This document shows positions 1 to 8,091 of a stretch of DNA of 31,705 bases, in pieces. The position numbers and the translations under genes were made by a program. A model generated the notes under the pieces. That model did no database searches and was not told the DNA's origin. It was given only the letters and a program-made list of their open reading frames with translations. The stretch comes from an uncultured Lachnospiraceae bacterium (GTDB taxonomy: Bacteria > Bacillota > Clostridia > Lachnospirales > Lachnospiraceae), in NCBI GenBank assembly GCA_910588865.1, contig CAJUSJ010000043.1, positions 1 through 31,705 of the forward strand, given 5' to 3'. Positions within the stretch are counted from its first letter, which is position 1. Every line of letters starts with the position of its first letter.

Positions 1-1207
1 CCGGCTTATCCGGCTTTCTCTTGGTCAGCGGAGACACCTCCACCGGATGATCCATGATAAAAGTAGGCTGGATCAAATGTTCCTCCACAAACTCCTCAAA
101 AAACAGATTGATAATGTCTCCCCGCGCATGACGGGCCTCATAGTGGACGCCCTTCTCGTCAGCCAGCCTCTTGGCTTCTTCTGTAGTCTTAATTTCCTCA
201 AAATCAATGCCTGTATACTTCTTCACAGCGTCGATCATGGTCATACGCTCAAAAGGCTTTCCAAGGTCGATCTCCACCTCCCCATAAGGGATGGTGGTGG
301 TGCCGCACACTTCCTTTGCCACATGGCGGAACATGTTCTCTGTCAGATCCATCATGCCGTAATAGTCCGTGTACGCCTGGTAAAGCTCCATCAGAGTGAA
401 CTCTGGATTATGTCTGGTATCCAGTCCCTCGTTTCGAAACACCCGGCCAATCTCGTAGACTCTCTCCATACCTCCTACGATCAGCCTTTTTAAGTACAGC
501 TCCAGGGAGATCCTCAGCTTCACATCCTCATCCAACGCATTGTAGTGGGTGGCAAACGGCCTTGCCGCCGCGCCTCCCGCATTGCTCACCAGCATGGGGG
601 TCTCCACTTCCAGAAATCCCAGATCGTCCAGATACCTTCTGATACAGCTGATAATCTTAGAACGCATGACGAAAGTCTTCCTCACATCCTCGTTCATGAT
701 CAGATCCGTGTATCTCTGGCGGTAACGCGTATCCGTGTTGGTCAGACCGTGATATTTCTCAGGAAGAACCTGAAGGCTCTTGGAGAGCAGGGTAACAGAA
801 GTGGCGTGGATGGAAATCTCCCCGGTCTTTGTGGTAAACACGGTTCCCTTAAGACCGACGATGTCCCCGATATCCAGCTTCTTAAACTCTTTATAGGACT
901 CTTCTCCGATGCTGTCCCTGGCCACGTAAGACTGAATATTGCCTTTTAAGTCCTGGATATTGCAGAAAGAGGCCTTTCCCATGACCCGTTTGGACATCAT
1001 GCGCCCCGCTAAGGATACTTCTTTTCCCTCCCACAAGGCATAGTCATTCTTCACGTCCGTGCTGTGTACCGTCACTTCATATTTTGTAATCTGAAACGGA
1101 TCCTTTCCTGCCTCCTGAAGCTGCGCCAGCTTCTCACGGCGCACCTTAAGCAGCTGGTTCAAATCCTCCTGTGTCTGGGCCTGGCCCTGGTTCTGCTGCT
1201 CTGCCAC
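1..1207 (-). CDS. lysS: Lysyl-tRNA synthetase, class II (3' end outside window)
   Basis: Charges tRNA-Lys with lysine using ATP in the cytoplasm. About 402 codons are visible and the gene runs off the left edge, so roughly the last 100 residues of a usual 500-residue protein are missing. Seen: an N-terminal OB-fold anticodon-binding stretch (GRMMSKRVMGKASF near position 990), class II motif 2 (FRNEGLDTRHNPEF near 400-435) and DHPVEVSPLTK close to the edge. The start is a GTG at 1207 (MAEQQNQGQ), placed by AAAAAAGGAG a few bases upstream; no ATG fits the family N-terminus. It lies 39 nt downstream of greA and probably shares its promoter. No T-box leader lies between them. Identity is certain; only the start is inferred. 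Confidence 0.96.
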   Translation of the reverse strand, partial: MAEQQNQGQAQTQEDLNQLLKVRREKLAQLQEAGKDPFQITKYEVTVHSTDVKNDYALWEGKEVSLAGRMMSKRVMGKASFCNIQDLKGNIQSYVARDSIGEESYKEFKKLDIGDIVGLKGTVFTTKTGEISIHATSVTLLSKSLQVLPEKYHGLTNTDTRYRQRYTDLIMNEDVRKTFVMRSKIISCIRRYLDDLGFLEVETPMLVSNAGGAAARPFATHYNALDEDVKLRISLELYLKRLIVGGMERVYEIGRVFRNEGLDTRHNPEFTLMELYQAYTDYYGMMDLTENMFRHVAKEVCGTTTIPYGEVEIDLGKPFERMTMIDAVKKYTGIDFEEIKTTEEAKRLADEKGVHYEARHARGDIINLFFEEFVEEHLIQPTFIMDHPVEVSPLTKRKPDKP

Positions 1208-1246
1208 TTCTTCCACTCCTTTTTTCTATAAAGTCAAACTTTTCAT

Positions 1247-1729
1247 CTATGACACTCTCTGGATCTCCAGGATCTTGTACTGGATCACTCCTACCTGGGT
1301 CTCAACATCCACCACGTCTCCTACTTTCTTGCCAAGAAGAGCCTGGCCTACAGGAGACTCATTCGAAATCTTGTTCTGAAGGCTGTTAGCTTCCGTGGAG
1401 CCTACGATACGGAACTCCATCTCCTCCTCTTCATCGATCTCATACACCTTTACCTTGCAGCCAATGTTGATCTTCTCAAGATCAATCTCCTCTTCCACAA
1501 CCACTTCCGCGTTCTTGAGGAGCTTCTCCAGCTCTTCAATGCGGAGCTCAATATCTCTCTGCTCATCTTTCGCGGCATCGTATTCAGCGTTCTCTGACAG
1601 GTCTCCCTGCTCCCTGGCCTCCTTGATCTTCTGAGCCACTTCTTTTCTTTTCACTACCTTTAAGTTGTGAAGTTCATCCTCATATTGTTTTAATCCCGCG
1701 TATGTCAGGATATTCTTTTTCTCTGCCAT
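1247..1729 (-). CDS. greA: Transcription elongation factor GreA
   Basis: Rescues backtracked RNA polymerase by stimulating cleavage of the nascent transcript through the secondary channel. The 160-residue product has the usual GreA length: an N-terminal antiparallel coiled coil of about 75 residues with the acidic tip motif GDLSENAEYDAAK, then an FKBP-like C-terminal domain (SPVGQALLGKKVGDVV). An ATG at 1738 lies only two bases after GGGAGG, while the ATG at 1729 gives the family N-terminus MAEKKN with a spacing of about 11, so 1729 is preferred. First gene of a greA-lysS unit with a near-perfect promoter at 1801-1829. The dusB-greA-lysS order is common in Clostridia. Confidence 0.96.
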   Translation of the reverse strand: MAEKKNILTYAGLKQYEDELHNLKVVKRKEVAQKIKEAREQGDLSENAEYDAAKDEQRDIELRIEELEKLLKNAEVVVEEEIDLEKINIGCKVKVYEIDEEEEMEFRIVGSTEANSLQNKISNESPVGQALLGKKVGDVVDVETQVGVIQYKILEIQRVS

Positions 1730-1800
1730 AGCACACATTACCTCCCAATACTTCTTTTCATGATTTTTGAGCCGGTTCTGCCCTTTGTCATGTTCAAGGT

Positions 1801-1829
1801 ATTATATCCCAAACCTTCCTCATTGTCAA
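1801..1829 (-). promoter_or_regulatory. Consensus sigma-A promoter of greA-lysS
   Basis: On the minus strand TTGACA (1829-1824) and TATAAT (1806-1801) are separated by exactly 17 bases, a perfect match to the vegetative consensus. Transcription would begin near 1793, leaving a leader of about 65 nt before greA. It sits just outside the inverted-repeat element at 1859-2032. Confidence 0.85.
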
Positions 1830-1858
1830 GAACCGGAACAAAAGCAGATTCCGCCGAC

Positions 1859-2032
1859 ATTACGGTTCATTATTTTAAAAGTCCATCGCCGCAGGCGATC
1901 TGAATTCAGGTATGCCAAACGCGCCCGCCTGACTTTCATGTGTGGTAGCGCATCCTCTGCCGGGCGCATGAAGGTTATCTGTTCACACCATGACTCTTCA
2001 GCGGGATGATTGGTCATGGTGTGAGCCGTAAC
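1859..2032. repeat. Intergenic inverted-repeat (MITE-like) element, copy 1
   Basis: The 368-nt stretch between dusB and greA holds no convincing gene. Besides the greA promoter it contains this palindrome-rich unit. Its ends are inverted and related, ATTACGGTTCA at 1859-1869 and TGAGCCGTAAC at 2022-2032. Inside are ATCGCC-GCA-GGCGAT (1885-1899), the palindrome CTGAATTCAG (1900-1909), TTCATG/CATGAA arms (1935-1940 and 1967-1972) and a perfect 11-bp inverted repeat TCACACCATGA/TCATGGTGTGA (1983-1993 and 2014-2024). A second unit with like ends and the same 17-base core lies at 16274-16407. Being mobile or merely dispersed is inference; no transposase is present. Confidence 0.6.
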
Positions 2033-2040
2033 ATCCGACA

Positions 2041-2097
2041 GGCAGCGCCCGCGGGCGAGTCCGCGAACCGCCTTCCCGCCTCCAGGCGGCGGGGAAG
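2041..2097 (-). other. Stem-loops just downstream of dusB
   Basis: Right after the dusB stop codon the minus strand can fold CTTCCCCGCC against GGCGGGAAG with one bulge, and CGCCCGCGGGCG lies beyond it. There is no T-tract, so an intrinsic terminator is doubtful. The structure could slow transcription or protect the mRNA end. Confidence 0.35.
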
Positions 2098-3072
2098 CTA
2101 CGGTTCCCCCTGTCCTATCCGGCCAATCAGCTCACAAAATTCCTCGTAGGTTCCCGCCTGATTGATTCTGTCCCTGAGAGCCGCTGAGTGAGGCAGTCCC
2201 GCGGTGTACCAGGCCACATGTTTGCGCATCTCCATAAGGCCAAGATAAGAGCCCTTATACTGGATCTGAAGGTCCAGATGACGCAGGATCTCCCGCTGTA
2301 TCTCCTGAACAGACGGCAGGGGCGGAATCTCTCCTGTTTTCAGATAGTGAAGACTTCTTGAGAAAATCCATGGGTTCCCTCTGGCTCCTCTGGCGATCAT
2401 GACGCCGTCACAGCCGGTCTCTTTCATCAGCCGGGCCGTATCCTCCGGGGCAAAGACATCCCCGTTTCCGATGACCGGGATCTTCACGGCGTTTTTCACC
2501 TGGCGGACAATGTCCCAGTCCGCCCTGCCGGAGTAGTATTGCTCCCTGGTCCGGCCATGAACCGCCACAGCGGCCGCGCCGCAGCTCTCCGCGATCCTGG
2601 CAATCTCCACCGCGTTAACCTGGGAATCGTCAAATCCTTTTCGGATCTTCACAGTCACCGGTTTTTTCACGCTCTTTACCAGAGCTGTCAGGATATGTTC
2701 CACCAGCCCTGGATCCTTCATGAGAGCGGAGCCCTCTCCGTTGCCCACCACCTTCGGCACAGGACAGCCCATGTTTATGTCGATCCAGGCATATGGCCCA
2801 TCTTCCACCAGGGCGGCGATCCTGCTTAAAATGTCAGGATCTGAACCGAACAGCTGCAGGGCCACAGGCCCCTCATCCAGATGTACTTCCATCAGGGTCT
2901 TTGTATTCCTGTTTTTATAATAGATCGCTTTCGCACTGACCATTTCCGTATACACGGCCCCGCATCCCTGTTCCCCGCACAGCAGCCGGAAAGGCAGATC
3001 GGTCACACCTGCCATGGGTGCCAGGATCAGCGGGTTTTCCAACTCAACATTTCCTATCCTCAGTTTTTTCAA
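2098..3072 (-). CDS. dusB: tRNA-dihydrouridine synthase, DusB type
   Basis: FMN-dependent reductase that makes dihydrouridine in the D-loop of tRNAs. The 324 residues form a TIM barrel (LAPMAGVTDLPFR near residue 17; NMGCPVPKV with the catalytic Cys103; VHGRTREQYYSG; IGNGDV; ARGARGNPW) plus the helical C-terminal domain, which is full length for the family. The start is a TTG at 3072 that overlaps the stop of the preceding DUF6145 gene as TTGA, with GGGAG seven bases upstream, so translation is probably coupled. It precedes greA-lysS, as often in Firmicutes. Which tRNA position it modifies cannot be told from sequence alone. Confidence 0.95.
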   Translation of the reverse strand: MKKLRIGNVELENPLILAPMAGVTDLPFRLLCGEQGCGAVYTEMVSAKAIYYKNRNTKTLMEVHLDEGPVALQLFGSDPDILSRIAALVEDGPYAWIDINMGCPVPKVVGNGEGSALMKDPGLVEHILTALVKSVKKPVTVKIRKGFDDSQVNAVEIARIAESCGAAAVAVHGRTREQYYSGRADWDIVRQVKNAVKIPVIGNGDVFAPEDTARLMKETGCDGVMIARGARGNPWIFSRSLHYLKTGEIPPLPSVQEIQREILRHLDLQIQYKGSYLGLMEMRKHVAWYTAGLPHSAALRDRINQAGTYEEFCELIGRIGQGEP

Positions 3073-3398
3073 AGCTTTTCTCCCAGAAAAAATACCCTGT
3101 AATATAGTTCCAGCGATTCCAGAAGCTCCCTCTTTTCCAGCTGGAACTGCCGGATCTTTAAGGCGCTTCCGATCTCGTCAAAAAGATAATCCCCATCGTC
3201 AGCCGCCACCTTGAACTCCAGATTGCCTTCCCTGTCAAATTCCATGGTCAGAACCCCTCCCACGTCTTCTGTAAACAGAACACACATAATCTGAAGCTCC
3301 TGCCGGATGCTCTGGGGAAGAGCCGAAAATTTCTGATTAAAATAATATTTCTGTTCATAGGAACTGGCTCCGCAGAGCACCACCTGTTCTTCCATCAT
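3069..3398 (-). CDS. DUF6145 family protein
   Basis: Small conserved protein of unknown function, about 109 residues. It starts MMEEQVVLCGASSYEQKYYF and carries the conserved stretches IMCVLFTEDVGG, LTMEFD and ELLESLELYYRVFF, which I recognise as DUF6145, a family seen chiefly in Lachnospiraceae. No signal peptide, membrane segment or catalytic motif is visible. GGAG upstream favours the ATG pair at 3398/3395 over an upstream ATG at 3416. Its stop codon overlaps the TTG start of dusB, so the two are co-translated. That pairing hints at a link to tRNA modification or translation, but this is only guilt by association. Confidence 0.75.
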   Translation of the reverse strand: MMEEQVVLCGASSYEQKYYFNQKFSALPQSIRQELQIMCVLFTEDVGGVLTMEFDREGNLEFKVAADDGDYLFDEIGSALKIRQFQLEKRELLESLELYYRVFFLGEKL

Positions 3399-3495
3399 CT
3401 GTCTCCAATCTGTCATTGCCCCCGGCTCATGGCTCGGGGAAATCAAGCTGGCCAGCCTCCCCTGCCGGCGGCATATGCCCCGCCTCTCCATCCGC

Positions 3496-3526
3496 GCACA
3501 AAAGAACGCGTCATTGGCGCGTTCTT
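3496..3526 (-). terminator. Intrinsic terminator after pfkA
   Basis: On the minus strand AAGAACGCG (3526-3518), a 7-nt loop and CGCGTTCTT (3510-3502) form a perfect 9-bp stem that runs into TTGTG. It lies about 30 nt past the pfkA stop codon and before the DUF6145 gene. The T-run is short and interrupted, so efficiency is uncertain. Confidence 0.65.
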
Positions 3527-3554
3527 CTGCACAAAAGTCTTTTATCGGATGAAT

Positions 3555-4529
3555 CTATCTGGTCAGCAGCTTGCTGATCTCATACTGATCTGCCGGAATA
3601 TCCTTGGTCATGGCCAGGGCTTCCTGAATATCGAAATCCACATAGTCTCCCTGTCTGTAAGCGACCACACGGTTGCTCTTGCCCTCGGCCAGAAGCTGCA
3701 CAGCCTTTGCCCCCATGATGGATGCGTAGACCCGGTCCTTACAGGTGGGAGTTCCGCCTCTCTGCATGTGTCCCAGAATGGTGGCCCTGGTCTCGATTCC
3801 CGTGGCCGCCTCAATCCTGCGGGCCATGGAAGTGGAGTGGCCGATCCCCTCCGCGTTGATGATGATGTAATGCTTCTTTCCTCTCTTCCGGTTCTCGATG
3901 ATCCTGTCAATCAGCTGCTGCTCATTGCCGTCATAATTTTCCGGAAGAAGAATATCCTCCGCGCCGTTGGCAATGCCGCACCACAGCGCGATGTAGCCCG
4001 CGTGCCTTCCCATAACCTCGATAATGCTGCACCGCTCGTGAGAAGTAGATGTGTCCCGGACCTTGTCGATGGCTTCCATGGCCGTGTTTACCGCTGTGTC
4101 AAATCCGATGGTGTAATCGGTACAAGCGATATCCAGGTCAATGGTACCCGGGACGCCTATGGTGTTGACCCCAAGAGCCGACAGCTTCCCCGCTCCCCGG
4201 AAAGAACCGTCGCCTCCGATAACCACCATGCCGTCAATCCCATGCTTCTTGCAGATCTCAGCGCCCTGTCTCTGGCCTTCAGCCGTGGTGAATTCCGTAC
4301 ATCTCGCGGTGTACAGGATGGTGCCTCCCCGGTTGACGATGTCAGATACGGAAGTTGACTTCATGTCCACGATCTCTTCCTGCAAAAGGCCCGCGTAGCC
4401 TCTCATTATGCCCTTTACGTTCATTCCCTTTGCTATGGCTGCCCGCACCACAGACCGGATTGCCGCGTTCATACCCGGCGCGTCGCCGCCGCTGGTTAAC
4501 ACACCTATTGTCTTCACTGTCTTCGCCAT
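3555..4529 (-). CDS. pfkA: 6-phosphofructokinase
   Basis: Phosphorylates fructose 6-phosphate to fructose 1,6-bisphosphate, the committed step of glycolysis. The 324 residues match the short bacterial PfkA type: LTSGGDAPGMNAAIR at the N-terminus, nucleotide motif GGDG (105-108), active-site loop PGTIDLDIA (127-135) and MGRH (173-176). GGDG rather than GGDD argues for ATP, not pyrophosphate, as donor. The residue between the two active-site aspartates is Leu where the classical sequence has Asn. The start at 4529 (MAKTVKTIG) follows AGGAGG; an in-frame ATG at 4571 would add 14 unrelated residues. Its promoter lies across the end of dnaE and a terminator follows the gene, so it can be a single-gene unit. 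Confidence 0.96.
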   Translation of the reverse strand: MAKTVKTIGVLTSGGDAPGMNAAIRSVVRAAIAKGMNVKGIMRGYAGLLQEEIVDMKSTSVSDIVNRGGTILYTARCTEFTTAEGQRQGAEICKKHGIDGMVVIGGDGSFRGAGKLSALGVNTIGVPGTIDLDIACTDYTIGFDTAVNTAMEAIDKVRDTSTSHERCSIIEVMGRHAGYIALWCGIANGAEDILLPENYDGNEQQLIDRIIENRKRGKKHYIIINAEGIGHSTSMARRIEAATGIETRATILGHMQRGGTPTCKDRVYASIMGAKAVQLLAEGKSNRVVAYRQGDYVDFDIQEALAMTKDIPADQYEISKLLTR

Positions 4530-4589
4530 CTTCTTACCTCCTGAATTGTAAGAGTTTCTAAAAATATACAACCCCCTCGTACTAGGCTT

Positions 4590-4618
4590 ATTCTAATTCA
4601 TTTTTGTCAGACTTTCAA
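4590..4618 (-). promoter_or_regulatory. Promoter of pfkA overlapping the end of dnaE
   Basis: TTGAAA (4618-4613) and TAGAAT (4595-4590) on the minus strand are 17 bases apart. The dnaE stop codon (4609-4607) lies in the spacer, so the -35 box is inside the dnaE coding region. It would start pfkA mRNA about 55 nt before its ATG. Confidence 0.65.
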
Positions 4619-7600
4619 CCCTTTTTGCACCACCTTGACATTTTTTTCACCTAAAATTTTTGAAAGCCCTTCCAAAAGTTCCGGGCCGCAGTCCACATTC
4701 CAGTTGGCGGGAAGGACCTTTTTCCCTCTCTCTTTGGCAAGCCAGATGACCACCTGGTCCGCTCCCTCTGATGTCTTTAAACACTCGGTCACGGCCCGCG
4801 CGGACTGGTCGTAAGATTGTTTATCGGCAAACTGGAGCCACAGCTGTTTGGGCACTTTCTCAAAAGGCACGACCTTTTCACAGATCAGCTTTCCCACCGG
4901 GTCTTCTCCCACAGACACCCTTCCCGACACAAACACCTTGGCCTCTTCTGTGAGAATATCCCGGTTCTTCTCATAGTCCCTTGGAAATACCAGAACCTCC
5001 ACAGATCCCGCCAGGTCCTCCACTGTGATAAAAGCCATCATCTGGCTGGTCTTGGTGATCTTTGTCACCTTTCCCGTGATCATGCCGCCGATGGTCACCT
5101 TGGCATTGTCCTCAACCCTGGCCCGCTCGGTCTCCTCGTCCACCACAAAATCCGTGGACACAGCCGTTATTCCGGAACGCCACAGGGTCTCGTATTCTTC
5201 CAGGGGATGGCCGCTGACATAGATCCCAAGAGTCTCCTTCTCAAAGGCCAGAAGCTCGTCCTTTTTAAATTCCGGCACATCAGGAAACGTGATCTGAAAA
5301 TTCTTCTTTTCATCCTCTGACACAAAATCGAAAAAGGACATCTGGCCCTCCATGGCATTTTTCTTGTCCTTGTTCTTCTGGTCCAGCATCTCCGGAGCCA
5401 CCATCACCTTCTGCCTGCGGTTGCCGGGAAGGGAATCCAGGGCCCCTGCCTTGATAAAGTTCTCCAGGGTTCGCTTGTTGACCTCTTTGTTGGTCATCCG
5501 CTCCACAAAGTCGTCCATGGAATTAAATGGACCGGAAATTGTCCGCTCCGCCACGATAGCCTCCACCACTGACCGCCCCACACTCTTGATGGCGGACAGG
5601 CCATAGCGGATAGAGTCTCCTGACACAGAAAATCCGCTCTCTCCCTCATTGATATCAGGGGGAAGAATCTGGATGCCCATCTGACGGCAGGTGAGGATGT
5701 ACTCGGAAGTTTTTGTGCCGCTGTCCATGACAGAGGTCATAAGGGCTGCCATAAACTCTTTTGGATAATAATACTTTAACCAGGCTGTCTGATAGGCCAC
5801 CACCGCATAGCAGGCAGCGTGGGACTTGTTGAAGGCGTAGCTGGCAAAATCCGTCATCTCGTCAAAGATCTTGTTGGCCACCGCCGCATCAATGCCGTTG
5901 TTGACACAGCCCTTTACCCCTTCCTCCTCATTGCCATAGACAAAATTTTTCCTCTCCTTCTCCATGACAGACGCTTTTTTCTTGGACATGGCTCTTCTCA
6001 CCAGGTCGCTGCGGCCCAGCGTGTACCCCGCCAGGTCCCGCACGATCTGCATTACCTGTTCCTGGTACACGATACAGCCGTAAGTGGAATCCAGGATCGG
6101 TTCCAGCTGAGGACAGTCATAGACCACCGCTCCCTGGTGATTTTTTCCCTTAAGGTACTTGGGGATAAAATCCATGGGGCCCGGACGGTACAGGGAGATG
6201 CCCGCGATGATATCCTCTAAGTTCTGGGGCTTTAACTCCTTCATGAAGGACTTCATCCCGCTGCTTTCCAGCTGGAACACCCCGTCGTCCTTTCCCGTGC
6301 CGATGGACTCCAGAACCTGCCTGTCGTTAAAGTCAATGTTGTCAATATCAATGGAAATGCTGTGGTTTTTCTCTGCCTGCCTCACCGCGTTCTGGATCAC
6401 CGTCAGGGTCCTTAAGCCCAGGAAATCCATTTTCAGAAGTCCCAGCTCCTCTAAGGTGGTCATGGTAAACTGGGTGGTGATGGTGCCGTCCTGGGCCTTT
6501 GACAGGGGTACATAGTTGTCCACCGCTGTCCGGCTGATCACCACCCCCGCCGCGTGCATGGAGGTGTGCCTGGGAAGCCCCTCAAGGCGCATGGACATGT
6601 CGATGAGATACTTGACCTGGGAGTCCTCATTGTAGGCCTTGCGGAGGTCCGGGCTGGTCTTTAAGGCCTTCTCAAGGGTCATGCCCAGATCGCCGGGGAT
6701 CATCTTGGCAATGGCGTCACACCTCGCGTAGGGCATATCCAGGGCCCGCCCCACATCCCGGACCACTCCCTTTGCCGCCATGGTACCGAAGGTGACGATC
6801 TGAACCACCTGATCCTTGCCGTATTTTTCCACCACATAGTCGATGACCTCCTGTCGCCTCTCATAGCAGAAGTCAATATCAATATCCGGCATGGACACCC
6901 TCTCCGGATTCAGGAAGCGCTCAAAGAGCAGATTATACCGGATGGGATCAATGTTGGTGATCTCCAGGCAGTAGGCCACAATGCTCCCTGCCGCCGACCC
7001 TCTTCCAGGGCCCACCATAATATCATGGGACCTGGCAAAATGGATGAAATCCCACACAATAAGGAAATAATCCACATACCCCATGGTATGAATCACGCTC
7101 AGTTCATATTCCAGACGTTTTCTCAAGGTCCCGTCGTCGTCAGGGTACCGCCGTCCCATGCCCTCGTCGCACAGCTTGTTTAGGTAGGTCCAGGAATCAT
7201 ACCCTTCCGGGACTTCAAATTTGGGCAGCTTGGTGACGCCGAACTCGATCTCCACATTGCACCTCTGGGCAATCTTGTGGGTGTTGTCCAGAGCCTCCCC
7301 GGCATAGGGAAACAGTGCCCGCATCTCCTCCTCGGATTTACAGTAGAACTGTCCCCCCTCATAGCGCATCCGGTTCTCATCCGTAACCTTCTTGTTGGTC
7401 TGGATGCACAGGAGGATGTCGTGGGGTACCGCGTCGTCGGCATAGGTGTAGTGAATATCATTGGTGGCCACCAGGGGGATATCCAGCTCCCCGCTAAGGC
7501 GCAGCAGGGCCTGGTTCACGGTCCTCTGGGCCGGGATCCCGTGATCCTGAAGCTCCAGATAATAGTTGCCTTCCCCGAAGATTTCCTGGTATCTCAAGGC

Positions 7601-8074
7601 CGCCTCCTTCCCCTGCTGGTACTGCCCCCGCTCCAGATACTTCTGCACCTCCCCCGCCAGACAGGCGGAAAGGCAGATGATGCCTTCGTGATAAGTCTTG
7701 AGAACCTCATAGTCCACCCTGGGCTTATAGTAAAATCCGTCCACATAGCCCCGGGACACGATCTTCATCAGGTTCTCATAGCCTTGGTTGTTCTCCGCCA
7801 GCAGCACCAGGTGGTAATACCGGTCATCCCCGCTGACACTCTCCCTGTCAAACCGGGAACCCGGAGCCACATAGACCTCGCACCCCAGGATGGGCTTGAT
7901 CCCCGCCTCCCTGGCTGCCCGGTAAAAATCAATGACCCCGTACATGGCTCCATGGTCCGTTATAGCCATGCTGTCCATCCCCAGCTCCTTTGCCCTGGCT
8001 GTCAGCTCTTTGATCTTACTGGAGCCGTCTAAGAGGCTGTACTCTGTGTGGACGTGTAAGTGTGTAAATGCCAT
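4607..8074 (-). CDS. dnaE: DNA polymerase III subunit alpha (DnaE type)
   Basis: Catalytic C-family replicative polymerase. The 1155 residues include an N-terminal PHP domain (HLHVHTEYSLLDG, residues 5-17), the polymerase core with PGRGSAAGS (about 358), catalytic PDIDIDF (about 393) and a further aspartate in LLKMDFLG (about 548), then helix-hairpin-helix and OB-fold regions. It has no exonuclease insertion, so it is DnaE rather than PolC. The start at 8074 follows GGAGGAG. A reading extended to 8152 would add 26 residues encoded by the upstream repeat and is rejected. The gene lies beyond the crh terminator and so needs its own promoter, which I could not place with confidence. Confidence 0.97.
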   Translation of the reverse strand: MAFTHLHVHTEYSLLDGSSKIKELTARAKELGMDSMAITDHGAMYGVIDFYRAAREAGIKPILGCEVYVAPGSRFDRESVSGDDRYYHLVLLAENNQGYENLMKIVSRGYVDGFYYKPRVDYEVLKTYHEGIICLSACLAGEVQKYLERGQYQQGKEAALRYQEIFGEGNYYLELQDHGIPAQRTVNQALLRLSGELDIPLVATNDIHYTYADDAVPHDILLCIQTNKKVTDENRMRYEGGQFYCKSEEEMRALFPYAGEALDNTHKIAQRCNVEIEFGVTKLPKFEVPEGYDSWTYLNKLCDEGMGRRYPDDDGTLRKRLEYELSVIHTMGYVDYFLIVWDFIHFARSHDIMVGPGRGSAAGSIVAYCLEITNIDPIRYNLLFERFLNPERVSMPDIDIDFCYERRQEVIDYVVEKYGKDQVVQIVTFGTMAAKGVVRDVGRALDMPYARCDAIAKMIPGDLGMTLEKALKTSPDLRKAYNEDSQVKYLIDMSMRLEGLPRHTSMHAAGVVISRTAVDNYVPLSKAQDGTITTQFTMTTLEELGLLKMDFLGLRTLTVIQNAVRQAEKNHSISIDIDNIDFNDRQVLESIGTGKDDGVFQLESSGMKSFMKELKPQNLEDIIAGISLYRPGPMDFIPKYLKGKNHQGAVVYDCPQLEPILDSTYGCIVYQEQVMQIVRDLAGYTLGRSDLVRRAMSKKKASVMEKERKNFVYGNEEEGVKGCVNNGIDAAVANKIFDEMTDFASYAFNKSHAACYAVVAYQTAWLKYYYPKEFMAALMTSVMDSGTKTSEYILTCRQMGIQILPPDINEGESGFSVSGDSIRYGLSAIKSVGRSVVEAIVAERTISGPFNSMDDFVERMTNKEVNKRTLENFIKAGALDSLPGNRRQKVMVAPEMLDQKNKDKKNAMEGQMSFFDFVSEDEKKNFQITFPDVPEFKKDELLAFEKETLGIYVSGHPLEEYETLWRSGITAVSTDFVVDEETERARVEDNAKVTIGGMITGKVTKITKTSQMMAFITVEDLAGSVEVLVFPRDYEKNRDILTEEAKVFVSGRVSVGEDPVGKLICEKVVPFEKVPKQLWLQFADKQSYDQSARAVTECLKTSEGADQVVIWLAKERGKKVLPANWNVDCGPELLEGLSKILGEKNVKVVQKGLKV

Positions 8075-8091
8075 CCGCTCTCCTCCATTAA

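Noticed and set aside
1208..1246. T-box leader ahead of lysS
   Set aside because: Only 39 nt separate greA and lysS, with no stem or specifier loop.
1826..2017. A 63-codon open frame on the minus strand between dusB and greA
   Set aside because: It lies almost wholly within the palindromic repeat element, has no good ribosome binding site and resembles no family, so it is probably noncoding.
4530..4571. Extended start of PfkA at 4571
   Set aside because: The first 14 residues match no phosphofructokinase and the AGGAGG site lies before the ATG at 4529.
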